Positions 45,583 through 53,720 of a DNA stretch of 64,000 nt are shown here, one piece after another. Both the position numbers and the translations under genes were made by a program. Within the stretch, counting starts at the first letter, position 1. Each line of letters begins with the position of its first letter. The DNA is from Clostridiaceae bacterium (lineage in GTDB: Bacteria > Bacillota > Clostridia > TANB77 > CAG-508): the NCBI GenBank assembly GCA_021771025.1, contig JAETPW010000003.1, forward strand, positions 72,279-136,278, given 5' to 3'. The notes under the pieces are model-generated. The model was not told where the DNA came from and did not search any database. It saw nothing but the letters and a program-made list of their open reading frames with translations.

Positions 45583-47286
45583 TTATTTATACTTCCATTT
45601 CATGGCAATTGGTTCTTGGCGCTTTTCTTTTTGTGGATTTAAAAAATTAGCACGATATTCTCTTTTCCAAATGGGAGGAAGAAAATAACTGTGGTGCTTT
45701 GAGTTTTCAAGGGAAGAGGTATTAACCATATACGGAATACCAAAGGAATCGGTGTTGCAAAGCACAGCTAAGTACACAAAAAAGCCTAGAGCGATACCAA
45801 AGAAACCTGACATATACCCTAAAAAGATAAACAAGAAGCGGAAGTAGCGTAGGTGAAAGCCAAAGCTATAATCAGGAATGGCAAAAGAGGCAATTCCAGT
45901 AATAGCAACGATAATAATTAAAATCGGACTAACAATACCAGCACTAACAGCAGCTTGCCCTAATACCAAAGCACCAACAATACCAATGGTAGGACCAATT
46001 GGTGATGGGACCCTTAAACCTGCTTCTCGTATTAATTCAAAAGAAATTTCCATGACTAGCAGTTCGAAAATAATAGGAAAGGGAACACTCTCTCGTGAGG
46101 CTAAAATAGAAAACAGCAATTCTGTTGGTAATACTTCTTGGTGAAAACTAGTAACAGCTATATAAAACCCTGGCAATAATAATGTTAAAAAGACAGCGAG
46201 AAAACGAATTCCTTTTAAAAAGTTAGAAAAAGTAACCTTTAGGTTGCGATCATCTGGTGAACTTAAAAAATCATTAAAAATAGCAGGAACAACAATTGCA
46301 TAAGGAGTACCATTAACCATAAGAACAACTCTTCCATCTAATAAATAACCAACAGCTTTATCAGGACGTTCAGTAGAAAGAGCCTGTGGAACACCTAAAT
46401 CATTTGAATCAGCAATTAGTTGTTCTAATTGACCGGCAGAAAGCATAGAATCAATTTCTAAATTATTTAAACGATAACGAGCTTCAGCTATTAAATCAGT
46501 ATTGGTGATATTTTTCATATAACATAAAGCACATTTTGTTTTAGTAATTTTTCCTATTTCTACATTTTCTATGATTAGATTTTCATTATTAATTACTCGG
46601 CGAATCAATGAAGTATTTGTACGAATACTTTCTACAAAGGCCTCATGAGGGCCTTTAATAACAATCTCATTACTTGGTTTATCTACGCTTCTTTGTTTAA
46701 ACCCTTTTACTTCTATATCGAAAACAATTGGTAAAGTATCTACAAATAAGGCACAATTTCCAGAGTTTACACCAGAAAAAGCCTCTTCAAAATTAGAAAC
46801 TTGATTAACAGTATTTTGAGGAAGAAGGCAATTCATTAAATAAGCCCCTAAATCGAATTTTTTTACTTTACGAACCGTGATATTATTGGTAACAGCTTCC
46901 GAAATAACACGATTTTGTTCTCCTTCAAATAAATTGTTTTGATTTCTCATCATTAAAGGTTGCAAAACAAAATGATCCATTAGTTCAGAATCAATCATTC
47001 CATCAATATAAAGCAAAAAGGCATGATACTGCTTACCACGAGCATTTAAGGTGAATTCACGAACAATAATATCACTATTTATCATCACATTGTAATGAGT
47101 ATTAACATATTCCAAACTAACAGATAAGCTAGGGTAAATAGCGGTTTTGGCTTTAGGAGAATTATTTTCTTGCCTATTACCAGAATAAGGTGATGGAGGG
47201 CGATTACTCTTTTCCAATAACGAAAATTGATATTCATTTGGCGGGGTATAACTAGTTAAGCTATTCCATAGATTTTTGAAACTCAT
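45583..47286 (-). CDS. gerA: Germinant receptor subunit A (GerAA/SpoVAF family)
   Basis: A subunit of a spore germinant receptor. The N-terminal soluble half (to about residue 350) has GDVVVREFTLNARGKQ-like DIIVREFTLNARGKQYHAFL and GLMIDGMIDSELM-like YIDGMIDSEL; the family hallmark AFVESIRTNTSLIRRVINNE and KTKCALCYMKNI are present, followed by DSNDLGVPQALSTERPDKA and VGYLLDGRVVLMVNGTPYAI. The C-terminal part has four or five membrane helices. At 567 residues it is longer than usual (about 480-500) because of a 40-residue N-terminal and a 20-residue basic C-terminal extension. First gene of the operon. Confidence 0.95.
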   Translation of the reverse strand: MSFKNLWNSLTSYTPPNEYQFSLLEKSNRPPSPYSGNRQENNSPKAKTAIYPSLSVSLEYVNTHYNVMINSDIIVREFTLNARGKQYHAFLLYIDGMIDSELMDHFVLQPLMMRNQNNLFEGEQNRVISEAVTNNITVRKVKKFDLGAYLMNCLLPQNTVNQVSNFEEAFSGVNSGNCALFVDTLPIVFDIEVKGFKQRSVDKPSNEIVIKGPHEAFVESIRTNTSLIRRVINNENLIIENVEIGKITKTKCALCYMKNITNTDLIAEARYRLNNLEIDSMLSAGQLEQLIADSNDLGVPQALSTERPDKAVGYLLDGRVVLMVNGTPYAIVVPAIFNDFLSSPDDRNLKVTFSNFLKGIRFLAVFLTLLLPGFYIAVTSFHQEVLPTELLFSILASRESVPFPIIFELLVMEISFELIREAGLRVPSPIGPTIGIVGALVLGQAAVSAGIVSPILIIIVAITGIASFAIPDYSFGFHLRYFRFLFIFLGYMSGFFGIALGFFVYLAVLCNTDSFGIPYMVNTSSLENSKHHSYFLPPIWKREYRANFLNPQKEKRQEPIAMKWKYK

Positions 47287-47322
47287 GATTAGTCATCCTT
47301 TCAATTTACATAGACTTTGTAC

Positions 47323-47352
47323 TAGTATTGGTAAAAGTGGAAAAAAATATAC
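47323..47352 (-). promoter_or_regulatory. Likely sigma-G promoter of the ger operon
   Basis: On the - strand: GTATA (47352-47348), an 18-base spacer, AATACTA (47329-47323). This matches the forespore sigma-G pattern GYATA-N18-CATNMTA with one change, at the distance expected from the gerA start. Germinant receptors are forespore genes. Confidence 0.6.
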
Positions 47353-47456
47353 GAGAAAGAAAAATTTAAATGAAAAAATTAGAGTAGATTTTCGAGTTCT
47401 ATTATGATATAATAAAAAGGAAGCTGTATAGCAAAAGGAAAAAAAGGAAGAGGAAT

Positions 47457-48590
47457 ATGAAAAGTAAAATAAGTAGTTTTATTATGACGATCATTTCTTT
47501 GTTCATTATTGCCATTTTAATTATCTTTGGCATGATGTTTTGGGAAGATTTTAAAGATACAGAAGTAGGAACGCAAATTCAAAATTTCGTTTCTGATGTT
47601 ACTTCATTAGCAGATGAAAACTCGGTACAAGAAAACATAAAAGAACCACAAATCATTGAAGGAAGTTTAGATGCCCTTGAAAGTAGCAGTTCTCCATCAA
47701 ACACGAATCAGTATTCTGGTGTTAATATCAACCGTCACTTTTATGATCAATTAGAAGAACCAGCAAAAATCATATATCGTGCATTAGAAGCGAATAAAGA
47801 AGAAATCAAAACAGGAACCCATCAAATTAATTTAGGCACAACACTTTCTGATGTGTTAAGTAGTGAAGGTGGGGAAGAAAAACTAGGTTATTACTACCAA
47901 TCTGCCATAGAAAGTTATATTTACGATAATCCAGAGGCATTTTACTTAAACGTGAATAAGATGTATTTAAATATTGAAACAACGACCAAAAGAAATAAAA
48001 CAACCTACAATGTATTTATTAACCAAGGAAAAGAAGCGAATTACTTAGCAGATGGGTATTACAGCAAAACAGACGTTGACCAAGCCATGGGGCAAATCGA
48101 ACAAGCCAAAAACCAAATATTAGCACAAAAGACAGGAAATACATACAAAGATATTAAAATGGTACACGATTATTTAGTAGACCATATTGAATATGACAGT
48201 AGTATTTCAGCAGATGATATTTACAACTTATATGGAGCATTAGTAAGAGGAAAAAGTGTATGTGAAGGGTATGCCAAAGCTTTTAAATACTTAATGGATC
48301 AATTAGATATCCCTTGCGTAATTGTTATTGGAAAAGGAACCAATTCATCAGGAAAAACGGAAAATCATGCTTGGAATTATGTAGAACTAAATCAAACTTG
48401 GTATGCGATAGATTCTACTTGGGATGATCCAGTGATCATTGGCGGAGGAAAAGCAAGTAGTTCTTCTAAGGTGAAATACTTTTTGAAAGGGTCAAGTGAA
48501 TTTAATCGTGATCATGTACCAAATGGGCAATTTACAGAAGGGGGAAAGGTATTTAGTTATCCAGAGTTAAGTGCGCGTAGTTATTCGTAA
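47457..48590 (+). CDS. Membrane-anchored transglutaminase-like protein
   Basis: N-terminal membrane helix (IISLFIIAILIIFGMMFW, residues about 11-30), then about 190 residues of unassigned sequence, then a transglutaminase-like domain from about residue 235. The catalytic cysteine is in GKSVCEGYAKAFKYLMDQL, the histidine in TENHAWNYVEL and the aspartate in YAIDSTWDDP. Such proteins cleave or crosslink proteins or peptidoglycan on the outside of the cell; the substrate is unknown. ATG follows GGAAGAGG. Confidence 0.88.
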   Translation: MKSKISSFIMTIISLFIIAILIIFGMMFWEDFKDTEVGTQIQNFVSDVTSLADENSVQENIKEPQIIEGSLDALESSSSPSNTNQYSGVNINRHFYDQLEEPAKIIYRALEANKEEIKTGTHQINLGTTLSDVLSSEGGEEKLGYYYQSAIESYIYDNPEAFYLNVNKMYLNIETTTKRNKTTYNVFINQGKEANYLADGYYSKTDVDQAMGQIEQAKNQILAQKTGNTYKDIKMVHDYLVDHIEYDSSISADDIYNLYGALVRGKSVCEGYAKAFKYLMDQLDIPCVIVIGKGTNSSGKTENHAWNYVELNQTWYAIDSTWDDPVIIGGGKASSSSKVKYFLKGSSEFNRDHVPNGQFTEGGKVFSYPELSARSYS

Positions 48591-48844
48591 GGCAATGTCC
48601 AATTGGGGACGGGTACAAATTGGACACTTTTCTTTGTCCTTTTTGGGGACGTTTCTTAAAAGGACATTTTTTACTGAATATGAGGGATTGTTAGGAAATG
48701 GATTTTGTTTTAAACAGAGTCCGTTCTTTTTTTATGGTTCAGAGCTACTTTAGTACCAATAACTTAAGTAGTAACATTTTTTTATTTATGGTTGTAAAAA
48801 AAATGTTTTTTTATTATACTTGATATAGTAGGGAGGAATGGTTG

Positions 48845-49778
48845 ATGAAAAAAGAAAGAAAGGTAGCAATTAAACTCCTGTTATTTACGATAGGAATACT
48901 TTTTATCGTAATCGTTAGTTTGATAACAATTTATCTGATTCATATTCAAAAATCGAAATTATTCAGTAGTAATCAGGTGGAAGGCATTAATACAAAAGAT
49001 GTACAGCAAGAAAATAAAATAGCGCAAGATAAAGCAAATTCATCAACTACTAATAAGATAGAAAATGTGAATCCAGAATCATCATCAATACGAGCTGTCA
49101 TTGTGCAAGTAAATGAAAATAATTTAATGGTAATGCCAATAGAAACAGATATTTCATTGGCACTAGCCAGTTTTGCGGAAGAAGGAAATATTGGCTTCAA
49201 ACAAGGACAAGAAGTTTTGATTTATCATGATGGTTTTATCGATTGTACTTATCCAGCTGGTATTTCTCATGTGAGTAAAATCGAAATTGTCAAAGAGAAA
49301 AGTTCTGTAACCATACCAGATAAACTGTTAAAGTCGATGAGTCTTGTTAGTGTATCAGTAGAAAAGATGACAAATACAAGTTTAACCATTACTATTATGG
49401 ATAAAAATGAGAAACCTTATCATTATCCTGATCACTATAAAATAAGAAAGAAAGTAAAAAATAAAGATTATACAGGTAAAGGAAAAAAGGTAGGAGAGGA
49501 TACCGAAACCACTATTTCAGGATTTACGCGGTACAGGGGTAGAATATATTTATGAAGAGATAAAAAATTCAAATGAAAGGAAAATACAAACAACAACCAA
49601 TCCCGAAACAAAAGAAACAAAGCAGGATATGGATTGGACAAATGAATATGGCGAATTAAAAAGTGGAGAATATGTAATTGAACTATTAGGGGAAGAATTA
49701 AACATAAGCATAAAGTTTGCTATTGAGACTAATGGAGAAGTGGTTCAAGATAAATTAGAGATAACGAAACAATCGTGA
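48845..49778 (+). pseudogene. Anchored protein with Ig-like C-terminal domain, frameshifted
   Basis: ATG 48845 lies eight bases after GGGAGG. Residues about 8-32 are a membrane helix (LLLFTIGILFIVIVSLITIY). The middle part (VIVQVNENNLMVMPI, VLIYHDGFIDCTYPAGIS) looks like a DUF3221-type OB domain. The C-terminal part, TNTSLTITIMDKNEKPYHYP and, in a second frame, MDWTNEYGELKSGEYVIELL, has the pattern of the small Ig-like domain seen in BlaR-type and lipoprotein sequences. The first frame stops at 49555, the second runs to TGA 49776-49778. Dropping one T near 49525 would join them. Confidence 0.6.
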
Positions 49779-49820
49779 AAATAAGACTACAAAGTGAAGG
49801 AAAAGTAGTTTTTAAAATCA

Positions 49821-49849
49821 TTGAATTATGTTAATAGATATGATATACT
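49821..49849 (+). promoter_or_regulatory. Strong sigma-A type promoter
   Basis: TTGAAT (49821-49826), 17-base spacer, TATACT (49844-49849) with TG at the extended -10 position. It would start an RNA near 49856. Confidence 0.7.
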
Positions 49850-49892
49850 ATAGCAAAAGCCGGGAGACAAAGTAGGAAGGAGGGTATAGATA

Positions 49893-50108
49893 ATGTATCC
49901 GGAAGAGGAAAAATATTTCCAATTAATAGCTAAGGCGGAGAGAGAAGAAGTAAAAAATAGGTTCCGTACTTTATCAAGGAAACCCGGGATGCTGGCTATT
50001 CCATTATATTGGGGTAGTTGTAAAAGATCGACCAACTATTTTTTAAAGCCAAAAGAGAAGAAACCGGATATTGGTTTCTTTTCTTTTGCACTACTCTACA
50101 ATAGATAA
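49893..50108 (+). CDS. Short open frame of doubtful coding status, 71 aa
   Basis: ATG 49893 has an excellent ribosome site (GGAAGGAGGG) and the promoter at 49821. The first 50 residues (MYPEEEKYFQLIAKAEREEV, then FRTLSRKPGMLAIPLYWG) look like a real N-terminus. The last 20 codons, however, run straight through the terminator hairpin at 50051-50087, which a real gene would not. It is probably the front end of a gene cut off by insertion of the terminator, or a structured RNA that happens to be open. No family recognised. Confidence 0.35.
   Translation: MYPEEEKYFQLIAKAEREEVKNRFRTLSRKPGMLAIPLYWGSCKRSTNYFLKPKEKKPDIGFFSFALLYNR
50051..50087 (+). terminator. Intrinsic terminator
   Basis: AAAAGAGAAGAAACC (50051-50065) pairs with GGTTTCTTTTCTTTT (50073-50087) over 15 bp with one wobble, seven-base loop, T-rich right arm. 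With the promoter at 49821 it would give an RNA of about 230 bases. Confidence 0.8.
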
Positions 50109-50260
50109 GGCTTGAATGATAATCCAGTAACTCAACCAAAGAAAACAAAAGCAAAACAGTTGCTATTTTACAAAATTTATAGTAAAATAAACAAAGAAAA
50201 AATGTCCATTTTGTACCCGTCCCCAATTGGACAGAGGACAAACAAGAAAGAGGAGAAAAC

Positions 50261-51133
50261 ATGGTCACACTAAAAGATTTTTTCGGAAATAAAATAGAAG
50301 TATATGCCTTTGTTGGACCATCAGGAACAGGGAAAAGTTACCGTGCACAAATGGTGGCCAGTGAAAAAGGAATTAATTATATCATAGATGATGGATTACT
50401 CATCCGCGAAAATGGAGTAATTGCAGGAGAGTCAGCTAAAAAAGCACCGACAAAAGTGGAAACGGTAAAAAAGGCGTTATTTTATAATGAAGCAGAAAGA
50501 CAAGAAATCATCAAAGCCTTTCGTAAATATCGCCCTGATAAAATTTTGTTGTTAGGAACATCAGATAAAATGGTTGCCAAAATTGCTGAAAATTTAGGAT
50601 TACCACCAATTACCGAAACAGTATATATCACTGATGTAGCTACTAAACAAGAAATGGAAACAGCAAGAAGAATACGTATAACTGAAGGAAAACATGTCAT
50701 TCCTGTACCCACTTTTGAAATCAAAAAAGATTTTTCAGGGTATTTGCTTGATCCATTACAAATTTTCAAATCAAAAGGAAAAGGTCAAAAACCATACATT
50801 TCAGAAAAATCCATTATTCGCCCTACATTTAGCTATATGGGGAAATTCACGATATCTGATACCGTGTTTCGCCAAATTTTAGAATTCTTAGCCCAAAAGA
50901 TAGAGGGAATTTATAAAGTACAAAAAACGCGTGTAGAAAATTATGGCGAAGGAGTAGGTCTTTACATGGAAGTCACCGTTGTGTATGGATCAAATGTAGT
51001 CAAAGAAATTAAAAACTTTAAAGAAAAAGCCAAAAAAGAAATAGAAAAACTAACAGCCATGAATGTAGTAAGTTTAGAAGTAGTCGCGAAAAATATTTAT
51101 GTGCCAGAAAAACAAGAAGAAGTTAAATCGTAA
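50261..51133 (+). CDS. P-loop ATPase with Asp23/Gls24-like C-terminal domain
   Basis: Residues 15-30 hold a Walker A motif (AFVGPSGTGKSYRAQM). The N-terminal 190 residues form a P-loop domain that reads nucleotides and ends in HVIPVPTFEIKKDFSGYL. The last 80 residues follow the Asp23/Gls24 pattern (VFRQILEFLAQKIEGIYKVQ, VGLYMEVTVVYGSNVVKE, LTAMNVVSLEVVAKNIYV), a domain of small cell-envelope or stress proteins. ATG follows AGAGGAG. It ends 56 bases before cmk and is probably in one operon with it. The role is unknown. Confidence 0.75.
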   Translation: MVTLKDFFGNKIEVYAFVGPSGTGKSYRAQMVASEKGINYIIDDGLLIRENGVIAGESAKKAPTKVETVKKALFYNEAERQEIIKAFRKYRPDKILLLGTSDKMVAKIAENLGLPPITETVYITDVATKQEMETARRIRITEGKHVIPVPTFEIKKDFSGYLLDPLQIFKSKGKGQKPYISEKSIIRPTFSYMGKFTISDTVFRQILEFLAQKIEGIYKVQKTRVENYGEGVGLYMEVTVVYGSNVVKEIKNFKEKAKKEIEKLTAMNVVSLEVVAKNIYVPEKQEEVKS

Positions 51134-51188
51134 GAACCAGCATAATACTAGTAAATTAGCCAAAAAACAAAATAGGGGGAAAAGAAAG

Positions 51189-52052
51189 ATGTCATTTGTG
51201 GTAGCCATTGATGGACCAGCAGGAGCAGGAAAAGGAACCATTACTGAATTAGTAGGTAAGCAAGTAGGACTAGTGAATATCGACACAGGGGCGACTTTTC
51301 GCTGTGTTACTCTAGCAATGATTAAGAATAAGATTAAGTTAGAAGAGGAAGAAAAAATAAAAGACCTATTAGCCAGTATTCATATTGACTTAAAAAAAGA
51401 AGAAGGAGAAGAAAAAGTTTATTTAGATGGCGAAGATGTCACAAAACAAATTCGTGAAAAACAAGTAAATGACTTAGTATCTCCAGTATCTACGATTAAA
51501 ATCGTAAGGGACAATTTACTCCTACTGCAACGCAAGATGGCAGAAGGAAAAGATGTCATCATGGAAGGAAGAGATATAGGCACAACGGTTTTCCCTGATG
51601 CACAAGTCAAAATCTATTTAACCGCAACAGCAGAAGAAAGAGCCAGAAGACGTGTAGAACAAAACAAAGAGAAAGGAATAGAAACCACCTATGAAGAGGC
51701 ACTAGCCAATGTAAAAGCAAGAGACAAAATGGATTCAGAACGAAAACAAGCACCATTAAAACAAGCCGAAGATGCTATCTGCATCGATAGTACCCAAATG
51801 AATATCTCAGAAGTAGCCCGCGAAATCATCAAAATCATTGAACAAAAAAGAATAGAAAATGTATATGAAGTAGGATTACCATCATATCTGCAACATGACA
51901 TAGACCAATTTATCGAAGGAAAAAAGAGTAATTCAAGTGTTTTAGATTGCTATTTCGACGAATTATATGGTTCAATTAATTCAGCCTACTATTCAGATGA
52001 GATCACTGAAGATCAGGCCAATTACCTACGTCATAAATATCTATTTAAATAA
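51189..52052 (+). CDS. cmk: Cytidylate kinase with C-terminal extension
   Basis: Phosphorylates CMP and dCMP using ATP. The kinase part has the P-loop VAIDGPAGAGKGTITELVG, VNIDTGATFRCVTLAM, EGRDIGTTVFPDAQVKIYLT and ARRRVEQNKEKG. ATG 51189 is chosen because GGGGGAAAAGAAAG precedes it and the protein then starts SFVVAIDGP. At 287 residues it is about 60 longer than typical. The extra C-terminus (LPSYLQHDIDQFIEGKKSNS, then YGSINSAYYSDEITEDQANY and RHKYLF) looks like an appended helical domain also known as a small free-standing protein in clostridial elements. Confidence 0.92.
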   Translation: MSFVVAIDGPAGAGKGTITELVGKQVGLVNIDTGATFRCVTLAMIKNKIKLEEEEKIKDLLASIHIDLKKEEGEEKVYLDGEDVTKQIREKQVNDLVSPVSTIKIVRDNLLLLQRKMAEGKDVIMEGRDIGTTVFPDAQVKIYLTATAEERARRRVEQNKEKGIETTYEEALANVKARDKMDSERKQAPLKQAEDAICIDSTQMNISEVAREIIKIIEQKRIENVYEVGLPSYLQHDIDQFIEGKKSNSSVLDCYFDELYGSINSAYYSDEITEDQANYLRHKYLFK

Positions 52053-52076
52053 ATTAAGCCAAAGGAGGAGAGGAAA

Positions 52077-52991
52077 ATGGATTTCACCCCTTATCTACAA
52101 CAAAATATACCTCGTTTTTATGGAGGAAGTAATGGAAATAAACGTGCTATCCAGTTAGAAAATAATAATATCTATATGCTAAAATTCCCTCCTATTGCCA
52201 AAGATACACAAAATTTAAGTTATTCCAATAGTACTATATCCGAATACATCAGTTGCCAAATTATCGAAAGTATGGGGCTAGAGGTACAAAAAACAAGACT
52301 GGGAAAAGTGAACATAGAAGGAAAAGAAAAAATAGTAGTAGCCTGCCAAGATTTTACCCAAGATGACAGTAAACTATATGAATTTGCGATGATCAAAAAC
52401 GGATGTATTTGTTCTTCTCAAAATGGATACGGAACTGAATTATCAACGATATTATCAGCGATTGAAGAACAAACTATCTACCCACCAGAAAAAGTAAAAG
52501 ACTATTTTTGGGATTTATTTATTCTTGACGCATTTTTAGGCAATTTTGATAGGCACAATGGAAATTGGGGATTTTTGATTAACGAAAAAACAGGAGAAAT
52601 AAAGCTAGCTCCCATCTTTGACTGTGGATCTTGCTTATTTCCCCAGTTAGATGACGAAATGATGGAAAAAATTCTTCAAGACGAAAAAGAAATGGAGCTG
52701 AGAATTTATCAATTTCCTAATTCAGCCTTAAAAGAAGAAGACAAGAAAATCAATTATTTTGGGTACATATCTAGCTTAGCTAACCAAGACACCAATGAAG
52801 CCTTAAAAAGAATATTTCCTAAAATCGAGTTAAAAAAAGTAAATTCAATCATCGAAAAAACGCCTTTTATTAGTAAGATTAGAAAACAATTTTACCAAGA
52901 GATATTAACCAAACGATACGAAAAAATACTAGAATACAGTTACCATAAATTATATATCCAAGAAAGCAAAGAGAAAGAAGGAATGAACTAG
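52077..52991 (+). CDS. HipA/CtkA-like protein kinase
   Basis: A 304-residue protein kinase-like enzyme of the HipA/CtkA group. LDAFLGNFDRHNGNWGFLIN holds the catalytic aspartate and the metal-binding asparagine; APIFDCGSCLFP corresponds to the DFG-type metal site. Nucleotide contacts are less clear in the N-terminus (NIYMLKFPP). There is no HipB-type antitoxin beside it. Its stop shares one base with the plsC start, and it lies 24 bases after cmk. This position between cmk and plsC, normally neighbours, suggests it was inserted into the operon. ATG follows AAAGGAGGAGAGG. Confidence 0.85.
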   Translation: MDFTPYLQQNIPRFYGGSNGNKRAIQLENNNIYMLKFPPIAKDTQNLSYSNSTISEYISCQIIESMGLEVQKTRLGKVNIEGKEKIVVACQDFTQDDSKLYEFAMIKNGCICSSQNGYGTELSTILSAIEEQTIYPPEKVKDYFWDLFILDAFLGNFDRHNGNWGFLINEKTGEIKLAPIFDCGSCLFPQLDDEMMEKILQDEKEMELRIYQFPNSALKEEDKKINYFGYISSLANQDTNEALKRIFPKIELKKVNSIIEKTPFISKIRKQFYQEILTKRYEKILEYSYHKLYIQESKEKEGMN

Positions 52992-53674
52992 TGGAAAAAA
53001 ATCTACAAAAACAAGATAAACAAGAAAAACAATTGACAGTACAAGCCTTTGACCAAAGCTCGAAAAAATTTGACCATCCAGAAGATTCATGGTGGAAAAA
53101 AGTACAAAGAAGGTTTGCTTGGAGCGTATTAAGAGGATTTTACCGTTTAGGTTATCGCCTAGAAACCCAAGGAGAAGAAAACATTCCTCGAGAGGGAGCA
53201 TTTATCATTTGTGGAAATCACGTAGACTTCGTCAAAGTACCAGTCATTGTTCTATTTACGCCAAGAAAAGTCAATTTTATTGGAAAAGCAGAACTATTCA
53301 AAAATCCCATTTTAGCATGGCTAGGAGGACTATTTGACGTCATTTCCGTCAAACGTGGAAAGCAAGATGTAGAATCCATGAAACGTTCGTTAAAAGTATT
53401 AAACAAAGGAGAAGGGCTAGGCTTATTTCCAGAAGGAACTAGGCGTGGATTAGAAAAAGGAGTCAAAGTAAAAAATGGAGCAGCCTTCATGGCCTTACGC
53501 ACAGGAAAACCAATCGTACCAGTAGGTGTAAAGGTAAGTAAGCGCAAAATCATTTTAAACTATGGAAAACCATTAGACTATAGTAAATATCAATCCAAAA
53601 CACCAGAAAAAGAAGTACTAGAAAAAGTAAGTAAAGAAATGATGGACACCATAGTTAAGTTGACAAATGAGTAA
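52991..53674 (+). CDS. plsC: 1-acyl-sn-glycerol-3-phosphate acyltransferase
   Basis: Adds the second acyl chain to lysophosphatidic acid in phospholipid synthesis at the membrane. The motifs are GNHVDFVKVPVI (motif I) and LFPEGTRRGLEKG (motif III), with IPREGAFIICG before and RTGKPIVPVGV after. Motif I is unusual: the canonical form is NHxxxxD, but here lysine occupies the catalytic aspartate position and the only aspartate is two residues after the histidine. The enzyme may therefore be altered. GTG start at the stop of the HipA-like gene. Overlaps cmk-plsC order common in Firmicutes. Confidence 0.88.
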   Translation: MEKNLQKQDKQEKQLTVQAFDQSSKKFDHPEDSWWKKVQRRFAWSVLRGFYRLGYRLETQGEENIPREGAFIICGNHVDFVKVPVIVLFTPRKVNFIGKAELFKNPILAWLGGLFDVISVKRGKQDVESMKRSLKVLNKGEGLGLFPEGTRRGLEKGVKVKNGAAFMALRTGKPIVPVGVKVSKRKIILNYGKPLDYSKYQSKTPEKEVLEKVSKEMMDTIVKLTNE

Positions 53675-53720
53675 AAATAAGATATAATAGATAACGTTGA
53701 ATAAAAAAGGAGAAGAAAAA

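Larger units (their letters stand above)
48596..50233. repeat. 31-bp family A inverted repeats bounding a 1.6-kb segment
   Basis: Left copy 48596-48626 (TGTCCAATTGGGGACGGGTA, then CAAATTGGACA) and right copy 50203-50233 are reverse complements at 30 of 31 positions. A second, more worn unit (TGTCCTTTTTGGGGACG ... AAAAGGACA) follows the left copy at 48635-48666. The segment between holds the broken gene at 48845 and the promoter-ORF-terminator unit at 49821. Confidence 0.85.

Noticed and set aside
45878-46144. 88-codon + strand frame inside gerA
   Set aside because: Antisense shadow of a conserved coding gene with no ribosome site.
49821-50087. T-box or known riboswitch
   Set aside because: No GGUGGNACC T-box sequence, no recognisable metabolite-riboswitch core and no aminoacyl-tRNA synthetase or transporter gene downstream.
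52077-52991. Complete HipBA toxin-antitoxin module
   Set aside because: No HipB-type helix-turn-helix gene is adjacent; the kinase-like gene stands alone between cmk and plsC.
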